A stretch of DNA of 64,000 nt, taken from Lepisosteus oculatus (lineage: Eukaryota > Chordata > Actinopteri > Semionotiformes > Lepisosteidae). A program made the translations under genes and the position numbers. The number at the start of each line of letters is the position of its first letter. The stretch's first letter is position 1. The DNA lies in contig NC_090714.1 of assembly GCF_040954835.1 (NCBI RefSeq), positions 4,762,501-4,826,500 on the forward strand, given 5' to 3'. This document shows positions 23,201-35,200 of this stretch, piece by piece. Under the pieces are notes generated by a model, which made no database searches, was not told the DNA's origin, and was given only the letters and a program-made list of their open reading frames with translations.

Positions 23201-26200
23201 GAGGTCGTTTTATTTCAAAGCACATTTAAGAAGTGAAGATGGCGTAAAGTGGATATTATGCAGATGTGCCCCTTACGTTTTTTTCTCTATTGACGACTCT
23301 AGGCGGCAGATCTAGATGGAGAAATAGACCTTGCCACTTGCTTTGATGTCACAGAATTCGCAGTGCAGAGAAACTATGGATTTCAAATTCATGTAAGTGG
23401 AATGTGCATGAATAAATGACTTTATAGTGTGGGGAAAAAAAATATGCTTACTGAGCACTGGAGGTGTACATTGTGTCACACGCTGTGCTGGAGTTCTGTA
23501 TAATGTATAATGCAGTGTTATCTAAATGTTAATAGCCTTCAGTAGCAAAGACAAACCCTGCTGATTTGCAGTGTGACAAATGAAGAATCGGTGCAACACC
23601 AGGCACAAAACAGCCGAGCATAAACACATTAGTATCTGGCATGGTTTTACCGCAGGTCAGACAATTCAAGAAGAGCTCTCGAGTTGTAGCAGAGCCTTTA
23701 ACATTCACAAACTAGTTTTCAGACTTTAAGTATGCCTTTCAACATGATTGGTCCGTTTTTTTACTAATTATAATTGTCAGATGTTGCCTGGCTGTTACGC
23801 TGTTGCTCAGTTTTCTTAATAACGAGGAAATCCTTGCAGTTCCTCGGCATCACGTTTTAGTCTATTCATGAAGAAAAGTAATTAACTGGCGATTCACTTC
23901 AGAAATGAATGGAACGATTCTCTGTTTAATGAAAAGCAAAAACAAAGCATTAGTGAGTGAGAACTGGCAAAGATTGTATGTGAATTTTCTGTACATGCTT
24001 GTAAACTGCTAACATTTTTAAAGAAAATTGGCCTTGGCACCAGAATAAAGATTCATCTGACTTCTAATGTCATTGTGTGTCACTTCACTGGAGCTAATTC
24101 AGTTCTGCCTCAGCGACTGTCTGCCCTCAGACTGGTGAGAATCTCCCGTGGAGACCTCCTGACTTCATTCACATTAAAAATAAACCTTGTTTACTTAAAT
24201 CTGCAACAGAAAACTAATAAAGGGACCAACCATAACCTGAAACGTAGCCATTAGTCATTGAAAGGCGACGTTAACCCAGGACATTCTGTTTAATTTAACC
24301 ATTTTTGGATCTGAATTTGTTTTTTAACTTCAGTACTTAGGTTTCTGGAAGACTCCAAAATGAGTAATATCACTTTAACTAAGGGCAGCACAATAGTGCA
24401 GTAGTTAGCATTGCTTCTCAAACCGCTGGACCCTAGGTTTGTTTCCTGGAGTGCTATCTGCGTGGAGTTTGTATGTTTATGTGGGTTTCCTCCAGGTGCT
24501 CCGGTTTCCTCCCACAGTCCAAAGACATACTTGTAGGATAATTGGCTTCTGGGAAAAGTGGCCCTGGTGTGTATCGGTGTGTACTCTCCTTCCATCCTGG
24601 CTCTATCCTGCTTTCTGCCTGTTGCTTGCTGGGATAGGCTCCAGCTCCCCCATGGCCCTGTATTACAAAAAAGTGGTTAGAAAATGATTAGTGATTAACA
24701 ATAATGTTGTTTCTTTACCAGCTGTTAGCCCCTAGAACTGGTGTAAAAATAGAACTGGACACCTTCTCCTTCCCTTAGCTAATAATAATGTACCTGTACA
24801 TGAGTTTTACATCAGGAAATTAATAATGTGTGTATTTAATCGCCTCAATGCTACAGCCTGTGCAGAACAAAAACAGTGTCAAATCTGACAGTTTTTTTTC
24901 CCTATATATTTGTGTTTTTTGATCATAATCTCATTTCCACTTCCTGGAAAACAATGGTGGTCCTCTATTTTAGAAAATGTAATAATGGATTTAAGCTCCA
25001 CTAAGAGGATTCTCAATTGAGAATTCTCAATTATTCATAAATAATTATATGTTACTGGGCATAGCATAAAAATTCAAACTTATAACATGTTTCTTGACGG
25101 GAAATACGAGTGACATTGATACTGGGATAAAATCGAGTAGCGTTCCTGAAGCTGCATCATGGCGGGTTGTAGCATCAAGTGGTGCGTTTAAAACACTGCA
25201 AAACTGAGCTCAGAATATAGCGGACTCGGTAATATTAACAAATCCTTCACCTCAGAAGAGCAAATCTCACTACCTTCTCAGATGAATCTCTACAGAGCAA
25301 GGGAGAACGTCCTCCCCCCCACTCATTTTCCAGTTCCGGAAAATTCTCTCTTATCATTGCAGGAATTTACCTGGGACGTGAAAGTATTGTCTGATATACG
25401 GAAAGTCCTTTTTTTTCGCCGCTTTGACCACGGACGTACCGCTCTTTGCCAATGCTGTGTTTCCTCTGACAGACGAAAGAAGGCGCCTTCACGCTGTCCG
25501 CCATGACCTCCGGGATTCGGCGCAATTGGATCCAGGCCATCATGAAGAACGTGCGTCCCACGACAGCTCCTGACGTCACCAGGTGAGACAAGTAAGGCAT
25601 TCAGGCAATGCTGAAGACCGAGCTTAAAACAGAGGAGGCAGAAACACAGCGGTGTTTGGTAGCTTTGTCTTGCAAATGGAGGGTCTGAGACACAGTAGAT
25701 GCTCAAGTTGGAGGGAGGCATTTCTGGAGAAAGCAGGACTATCCCACTGTGTAACTTTTCCAGTCTACGTGACTATTGGTTCTTTGTCAAGACAGATATT
25801 CAACAACGGTCTTCAAAGGTAAGCATTTGTCACGGTTTTAAAAGCAGAGCAGGAAATGAAATGCAGAATTTGTTTGGCTAAGAGCGCATCAGGTTTTTGT
25901 TCGGTAAACCGGCGGCCAATGAAATGACGCAGCATGAAGAGGACAAGAACATTGCTAGTCAAGAAAATCTTCCAAGGGTACTGTCTTAATTAAGAAGGCA
26001 ACATTTGTGAATAATGACAGCATCGCTTAGATTTCTGAAGGTCTTACGGTCAGCAGTATTCAGTAAAGTGTTGATTGATGGAGAAAGTTAGTTCAAATAC
26101 ATCCCATCCAAATAAATCTTGCTGTCTAATACAGACTGTTGTTACTGTTTCCTGGCAAAAAATCATTGTTGTCTGGGATCAACATTGTTTCAAGTATGGA

Positions 26201-29200
26201 GAGAATTTTTTTTCCTGACTATTGCCTTTCAATAGGTGTAGTAATATATCTGAGTCGGTCAGCTTTAGCTTTTGAAAGTTTGATGTTTTTTTTTATGATT
26301 AAGAGTGGCGGGTGTCTGGAACGTGATTCCCAACCCTGTAGCTAAGAACCAAAAACTCGACTTCTTCAGAAGCAACAGGACAAACCTTTTTCCTCTCAAT
26401 GTGTAGTCGGGCTTAAGGACAGGCAGACTGTCCCAAATCCCAATCCTGTTGAAACCTGATGGGACCAGTGGGACAGTGCATTTCAGTTCCCACACTCACA
26501 GTAACCCCTCATTACAAATTGATCTGAAGATCCCACTACAAGATACAGATGACATCCTGTTTTCAAGCAGTTCCTTCTGCACTCAAAGGAGCGACATTTC
26601 AGCTTTTTAACTTGAGTACTCCCCAGTTGTGAGGCTTCAACTGAAAGAATTGAGAAGTGCCAGCTGGCTTGTTTAGTTTGATTTGAAAACTTTATCATTC
26701 AAATAGACTATTTCATTGGTAAAAGGGTTACTGTTTTAAGGTACTGTCTACTTCACGTTCTCCAGTCTCGTCCTGCTATTTCTTGTGTCCTTCCTTTTTC
26801 TGTGTTGTATCTGTTACAATGATACGCTTTGGCTGCATTGTTTTCTCAACCTCTGTCCTACTGTTTCTCTTGGCTTCCATGCTGTCCCAGGAAAAACTTC
26901 TCTTTGAAACTGTCCGTTCTCAAATCCAGGTTGGAAAGCTTCTTTCTGTCCTTTGTGATTGTCCAGCTTCTGTATCTGTCTGTCGTGCGTGTGTAAACAA
27001 ATGACACTTGATATTCTTTCATTTCATCATATGTAGTCAGGCATTGCTAGTGTACTGTAATATTTGTTTACTTTTTTTTCTCATTTATGTTCATTCTTTT
27101 ACAAAGTGGCAAAAGAACAGGAAAAAAAAGGCAAAAATGTTTTCTGTGTGAGAATTCCGGATTAATCTCAGTATTTGGCAGATATTAGCTTTACCTACAA
27201 ATGCAGCTGCTCAATTTTAAACCCTGCCCAAAACCTGAAACAAGTTTCCAAGTGTAATAAAGACACATACTGTAGTTAAAATGAGTTGACATAAGCCTAT
27301 GTTTCTAATGCCCATCTTCACAGTGGAGCATCTTTTTAAAACCACCATCTTCACAAATGGTGATGAATGCTAAACATCAATTTATTGGTTAAGAAAAAAA
27401 TGAGAATCTTATTTCTGATCAAGGTGTTGCATTACATCAAATAAGAGTCTTGATACAAGTGGCTATCAATGGAAGTATAAGGGTGCTGGCTAAAAATAAT
27501 GTTAGATATTTTTATTGTAAGGTGAGGCAGTTTGTAACCTTTCTGCCTCTGTAAGTGATACCTTCATGGAGCATTTTATGTAGCGATGTTGAGTTTCTCT
27601 GGAAAAAGACTGATGGTCAATCACGCGGTTTATCATTAGAATAGTTTAAACTGCATCATGTCGAGTTATGTAATTCAATTGGCGTTTGCCCCTCTTTTTC
27701 CACGTTTCGGAGGGCCTACGAACACCAAAATCCGGCCCTGTCGGATGGGTGTAACAAAAAAAATGTGGATAGTAATTTTCCTCATAAATACCACTTGAAC
27801 AACACAGGTTTGGCCTAGAAAGGCTGGTCGTTGGATTTTTGTCCAGGACCACTGAAAAACCAACCTTTACAACTTTATAATGAAAAGAAAAATGAGCCCA
27901 TTGACAAAAAACATTTGAAAATAATTGAACAAAACATTAAAATACCTCTAGGAAATTAACCTTGTAAGAATCGCATCTCATGGTTTTAAATACTTTGTTT
28001 TCTCAGTAGGCGGTACAAACGCAAGCGAACTATGGGATAAACGGTTTATAAACACAGGCCCAAATGTTTTTTAGGCAGTGGAAAGGAAAAACCCCTCATG
28101 GTTTTTTTTCCTCTCGAGGTTGAAGAGCTCATGGGAGCCATCCATCACTCTGTTTGTTTAACACACAGATATACTGTACCGGTATGCGGTTTCCCTCCTG
28201 CCGGCTCGGAGTGATGAAATGTCTGATATTTCTGGTGCTTCCCTCCCACAGACACCTCTCAGACACCTTACTTTTTCTGGCTTCACCCCCCCCCAGACCG
28301 ATCGAAATAGACCCTTTCGTCAGCCGTTTTTTTTAAGCGTCTCTTCCCCCAACAGTCGATTATTAATAACGCGCTGTGGACACATTCCCCTGCCCCTCAG
28401 GAAAACACACGCAGAACCACAGCCTGAAGGGTATTTATCATTGTCTTCCACTCGTCTTCTTGCTATGTTTTGAAATGAAATGACATTAGTTAATATAAGG
28501 GAGACTTTTAACCAGTATATCGAGGCCGTTTTATAAGAGGGCTAGATCGGTGTGTAAAAAAAGTAGTGTTTCCGTGTTTGTTTAGAGATATTGCTTCAAG
28601 AAGAGTAATGTCCATTTAGGGAACGACTGTTATGCTGCGTGGTTAACGTTCAGTTTTTAAAAGGGACTGTTGAAAACATATTAAGCGCTTTGACCTTTAA
28701 AGGGCTATATAAAATATAGTTTATCATTATATCTAGTCTGACCGACGTAAAGTTTTGCAGCGGCACTGGCCTGCCTGCTTTTATCATTGCCTGCACTGTA
28801 GAGTTTACTTGTGAATGGCAAACCTTTTCTTCTTTAAGTCTGAATCTTGAACCCCATCAATACCGTTCACAGACCCCCCCCCCCCGTCCACGGAAATGCG
28901 CGAGGGGCTTTGAGTAAGGTACACTCCCTTTTCAAATGTCAGGACGGTGTCCCGTCGGGAGATGTCGTTTGTATTCCGGTGGGTGGGCCGAGTGGATCTG
29001 ACAGGGCCGCTGTTTCCCCCCAGCTCGCTGCCCGAGGAGAAAGCCAAGGCTGCGGCCGAGATCCAGCAGGGCCCGGCCGGGCCCGAGGCGGACGGGGGCG
29101 GCGCGGAGCAGCGCCGAAGCCGGGTCCGGGAGCGCCGGCGAGAGGGGCGCTCCAAGACCTTCGACTGGGCCGAATTCCGCCCCGCGCAGGACAAGGTGGA

Positions 29201-32200
29201 CGAGCCAGCGGACACCACCACCTCCCCCTCCAGCGCCACAGCCACTACCTCCCCTTCCTCCCCGTCCCGCTCCCCCTCCTCCGCGTCCTCTCCCAGCTCC
29301 TCCTCCGGCGCGGCCCTCGGGGACCCGGGCGAGGCGGCCGAGCTGGAGAGGGAGCGGGCGCGCCGGCGGGAGGAGAGGAGGCGGCGGTTCGAGGCGGCGG
29401 ACGGGGGGCTGGAAGAGGGCAGTCGCATGGAGGTGGACCAGTCGCCCGCCTCGCCGCCCACCCCCCCGGGCCCCGACGCCAAGCCCCCCAACGTCCAGGT
29501 AGAGATCGAGCAGCGCTGGCACCAGGTGGAGACCACCCCGCTGCGGGAGGAGAAGCAGGTGCCCATCGCCACCCTGCACACCTGCGAACCCGGGGCCGAC
29601 CGCCTGCCCCCTCAGGAGCTCGCGGCTCTGCTGGATAAAGAGGTGGGTGACACTGACGTTGACCCCCGAATGCAAAAATACAGAGGGTTCCCAATTTGTC
29701 AATTTCGCCTAATTTAAATGAATTTTTCTTATTTAAAATAATGGTAAATGCTATAGTCGTGCTCCGCCGTCACGCGGAAGTTTGACCCTGCTTACACCCT
29801 ACAGACGCAAATGCTGGGACGACACTAAATACCTTCGATACGTCATCTTGTCACATGTCGAAAACAAAAGCACAGTTTCCACAGACACGTATACATGAAA
29901 GCACATGAAACACCTCAAAATACATGAAATAGTAGTAAGCATCAGTTACAGTCCTACAAATGTTTGTGGTGTTGGAGCCCTTTAAAAGCACCCAGGTGAC
30001 GAGCATGAATGTCCCGAGCGGTGGAGTGGCATGATGTCAGGGGTGGTGTTCTTGTGCAGCTGGAGCAGACGCAGAAGGTGCTGGCCAAGCTGCAGGACCA
30101 GAACAGCCTGCTCCAGGAACAGCTCAAGGAGGCCCGGGGAAGAGAGCAGAGTGCGCGGGAGGGCTATGTGCTGCAGGTACACAGTCTGATTCACAGAGAG
30201 CACCTCAACACTGTCGGGTAGAAAACCGGGGGGTGGGGCAAAGACAAAACGAGATAGAGACGGCACTCTAGATCTCTTTCCTCCTGATCTTCAGTCTCAA
30301 AGCTTTATTCGGATGTCAATTGTTTTTAATATTGATTAGCTGCAAATATAAAAACACCAACTTCTTTTAATGATATACTTTTACGGGATCTCTTTTTTTC
30401 GTTTTGTAAGTTGGCATTCACTCATCTCCACAGTAGGAGAACTCACACCTTATTCTATTTATTGCTCACAGAACGTACGACTTAACGCAAAGGGCAAAGT
30501 GAAATGTGCTGGTTGTCTAAACTGTTTATGACTTCAAACGTCACCTTGAGTTGTGCATATAGGAACGTGTTGACACAAATGTTTTTGTAGCCTTATTTGA
30601 TCTTCACTAACAAGACTGGGAATGGAATCAAGTTTGCATGGTTGTGGTGTTGAAGCATGAATTCTGACTAATGATTTTTTTGACTGAGCATCACATCTTT
30701 GGGATATCATTGGCGTGAACGAAAATAAGGTAAGAGAGGAATTCAGAGAAGCTTTGGGCTGTGCTTTTTCCTCTTTTTTGTGTGATTTCTTCCTTTCTGG
30801 CTTCTGTTTGCATGCCTTTGGGTTTGTGGGACAAAATGCATGGTCACATTTTAATTTGGATTCACTCTGTTCAATGTTTGCATATGATGTCCTTCGTAAT
30901 ATAAAATAGAATCCTGACTGTACATCCCAGCTATATACTATATATAATGATATACAGTATAGCAGTACCAAGACACCCTTTTATATGTATTACCTATCTA
31001 CAGTATAGTATAATATTTATTTATGGTTGTGCCAAACTCCCTTATTGAGGAGACGTTTTTCCTGTAGTAGGATTGTATGTGATTGGATATTTTTTATGCT
31101 TGGCACAGGCGCGGTTATAGCTGTAAATATAATTAAATTTTTACATACATACAGTACTGTTCTGTTTATCAAATGCCGCATACTGTACCACTGTAGTTGG
31201 CAGCAGAATATCATCTGCTGTCTTCTATGACTTTGTGGCTTGCAGTGTATGCAGAAATTGAGCACTTCTGGTTTTGTCCCCTTTGTTTTTTAGTTGTTGG
31301 CTTTGCAAGCATCTTGCAGACACCTCCCTGAAAAAGCACAGTGGAAAGCTTTGAAGCATCAGTAGGCTTTCTGAGTTTATGGGGGGGGGGGGGGTGGATA
31401 AAAAGTTTTGTACCTTCTCTCCAGAGGTGTGACGCTCAGTGTCAGGAGAAAAAGAGTGTGACTAACCTCATGTCTAATCGGTTTCTTAAAGAATGACTCT
31501 TCAACCTCACCGACAGGAGCCTGGCAAAGGCTCCATAAGCTCAACCAAGACCTTCAAAACGAGCTGGAGGCTCAACGGCAGCGTCATGACCTCACAAGCC
31601 AGCAGGTCCAAGCTTTGAAGCGCAGCTACAGTGAGGCCAAGGACGTCATCAGACACCATGAGTCGGAAATCCAGATCCTGCAGACCAAACTCAATAACGC
31701 CATGGCAGAGATTCTAATCAGTGAGCAAACTGTAGCCAAGATGAGGAGCGAGCTGAAAATGGAACAGGAGAAGTTTAAAGAGCGCATGGAGGAGTGGGAG
31801 CACAACGAGCAGACTCTTCAGACTCAGCTGAAAGACAGTGAGGACAGGCTGAAGGATGTGGAGGCTCTTCTTTTGGAAAAGACCCAAGCTTTGCGAGACC
31901 TGGAGAGACAGCAGGCCTTGCAGAAGGACTATCTTAAGGAGGTGCAGAGGCTGCAAGATAGGCTGAAAGACGTCACCAGTCAGCTGACAGCTACAGAACA
32001 GGCCCAGGCCTTGAAGGAGGAGAGGCTTTCGAGAAACTGCGAGATTCTGAAGGAAAGCCTGGAGAAGGAGAAGCAGTCTCTGTCTCGGAGCTTGGCAGAA
32101 GCAGAGGGGAAGGCACGGGAGCTGGAGGACAGACTTCAGGAGGCAGAACTGCAAGTTGAAGACCTGCTGAAGGAGAAACGGACCACTGGTCTAGAGAGCA

Positions 32201-35200
32201 GCGAGGTGGTCCACCAGCTTGAAGAGCAGTTGGCTTTCAAGACGGCCACCATCCATAAGCTCACTGAAAATATCCATGAGCTGGAAGAGGAGAAAGATCA
32301 GCTGACCTGCAGGTGCCAGGAACTGATCAACCAGATAACGGAAGCCGACAATGAAGTGGCCAAGCTGCAATCTCGGCTAAAAACGGAGGAGACTGACTAC
32401 TACAACCTGGAGCATTCCTTTGAGAAGGTGTCAGAGGAATTCCAGAAGATCAACAGAGTTCTCAGAGAAAAGGAAGAGGAAATCAGGGAAGCAAAGGAGA
32501 TGTATGAGAAGCTGGTAGAGAAGAAAGAGCAGGACCTCAATGAAGCCCTGGTAAAAATGGCTGCTCTGGGGAGCAGCTTGGAAGAAACGGAATTCAGACT
32601 TCGAGCAAAAGAAGAACTGCTCTCAAAAATGGGTCACGTCCAGGTAGAGGCAAGCGGCACTGAGAGAGATTTGCAAGCTAAGTTAGAAATGGCAGAGGAT
32701 CGCATAACAGAGCTTGAACAACATCTCAGTGATCTGCAGCTGGGCTATGCCGACCTTCAAATGGAGAACAGCAAGCTTCAAGAAGACTGTGATGTCCTTG
32801 AAAGCATGCAGAAAAAAGAGGATTCGTCTTCACCTGTAGGTGAAACTGCACTAATTGCTGATGTTAGACCGAAAGTTAAAGCAAACACTGACTTTGGCGT
32901 TTCACTTGCTAAAAGACAGAGGATACGATTTTCAAGTATACACTGCCAAAAGTATGTCCATCCAGATGGCACAGAGAAAATGTGGATGAGTAGCACATCC
33001 TCTGATACCAGCCAGGATCGATCCCTTTCAGAGGAGAGTGGATCCTCTGATCCACCCTACCAGTGTACTATCTCTTCCACAAGTGGTGATCCAGATAAGT
33101 TTATTTCAATTATCCACTCGCTAGAAACCAAACTCTATGTGACAGAAGAGAAACTCAAAGACATCACGTTGAAGTTGGAAGCGCAACAGAGTAGACAACT
33201 CGAGTCCATGATGGAACACCATAGCCAATGGTCGAAAACCGAGACAGAGCTCAAAGAACAGCTGACGGAAAGCCTGTCCAAAGTAGACAAGCTAACAGCT
33301 CAGCTCCAGGAGGAAATGAACAAGAGATGCACATTTGCTCAACAAACCAGATGCTGTATCAAAGCAGTGAATGCTAAATATGAAAAGGCCTTAGCTTGTG
33401 TAGAATTAAGCAGGGAAAAAGTCCAGTCCATCCTTAAGAGCCACAAAGATGATAGCACAGATAAACAGCTACACACATTGTCAGAAATTGAGACAGAGCT
33501 GGTCAATGCCACTATTTATATTCAGCAGGGAGGAAGTGGTTTAGAAGAACAACAGCTGCAATACCAGGAAAGTCTAAACAAGGAGGTAACAGTACATGAG
33601 CTATCGGATGAGGACAAGATCAAACTGTTTGCCAAAACATTAGCGTTTGAGGCACTGGTTTTAAACAAGATGGCATTCTCTATACAAAATCCAAATTTAG
33701 ACCTTTTGCAGGGACTTAGCACAGTGTGTCAGGAAGCTGAGAAATTGAAAAGGAGTGACGAGTCATATGTTGCAATTGCCTATGCAGATGTCTTAACCCA
33801 AAAGCTAATGTTGGAGAGTGAGTTTTGGGACGAAGTGGAGAAGCTCAAGATGCAGTTTAAGGAGAAGGAAGAGGTTAGTCAAGGTGTTCAGTCATCAGGG
33901 GACGACCTTGCAGGGAAAACTGATAGCGTAGTAATGAGCAATGCATGCATTAAAGCGGAGCTTGCTTTTGCAGTGCAAAATCTGAAGCAATTTTATGAGC
34001 GGAAACTTCAAAAGGTTAAGGAGGATCTCCTTGAAGCTCACAGGAATCTTGAACATAGAGATCATACATTGAAAGCAATCGTAAAAGCTTACAAGATGCC
34101 AGAGTTTGACCGGGTCATTCGGGAGGTTAGTGATGAGTTTAGTGGTGAACAAGGGAGAACTTTGGCTGACATCAGCCCTCCTGAGCTTGCTCCTTACTTA
34201 GAGCAAATTAAGATGGAGGAGGCCCACAACTTGGCCGAACAGATTGTCGACAAGCACCTTCAGAGAGGTTTGCCGTCCTGTAGCATAGATGCAATAGAAC
34301 CCCCGCTTGTGGGGCGAGATAAGCTAGCTGATGAACTGAAAAGGCAGGCAGGCATTCTTCAGCATTTGTCTCAAGAGATGGAGACTACCTGCAACACAGA
34401 CAAAGGCTTTGGCCACCACAGGTTAATGGACATTTCCTGTGTTCCTCCTTCTCACAGACATATCAGCGACAGCAGTTCCCTTTTCATGCGAGAAGCCATG
34501 GTTCAGGCTCAGATAGCTTATGTGGCCTGCAAGCTAAGAGCAGACCATGAAAGAGACTTAAAGGAATGTAGGGACGCCTGCAAAAGCATGGATGTCTTGT
34601 GTCAAGAGCATGCGAAAAACGTGAACGCCATCCGCGAGCGGTACGAAAGCTCCCTGCAAGACGAGCGGCGGAGCTTTGCTCAGACCGTTTCCAACCTCGA
34701 GGAGGAGAACGAAGCCCTGAAAGGAGAGGTCTCCCAACACATGGCAGAGCTCTCTCTGCAGCAGGAACGCCTCGTGCAGATGGAGGAACGTTTCCGACAG
34801 GAAATGGAAGAGCTGAAGGACAGGTATGAGCAAGAGCTGCACCGCGCGGAGGGGAAACGGAAGACGGCGGAGGCGGCGGTGAAGGACAGCACGGCCGAAA
34901 GCCAGAGGAAGCTGGAAGTCGTGTTGCTAGATATCGAGAACATGGAGGACAGGCACGAGGCGCACATCCAAAAGCTGGAGGACAACTTTCATAGCAAAAT
35001 ACAGGAACTGCAACGAATCCACGAGGAAGAGATGCAGCACTTGCACAGCCACTACACTCAGACCATCAAAGCCATGCAGGAGACGGTGGAGAAGCTGAAG
35101 TCCAAGCATCCAGAGGACTCGCCCGCAGAGGTCTGCTCACCTCCCAGAAACTCCTGGCCAGCAGAGGAGGTTGATGGGACGCAATCCCAAGAGGCAAAGA

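Noticed and set aside
24990..25060. Short AT-rich palindromes (gagaattctcaatt)
   Set aside because: Short and common in AT-rich DNA, with no further structure.
28805..29702. Long - strand frames of 256-258 codons over the GC-rich exon
   Set aside because: They mirror the real MPRIP exon and have Gly/Arg/Ala low-complexity composition and no homology.
31517..31530. Acceptor accgacag at 31516 as the start of the giant exon
   Set aside because: It would need 1 leftover base from the previous exon, but 30060-30176 ends in phase 0. The acceptor at 31491 fits and keeps [14 protein letters not shown] in frame.
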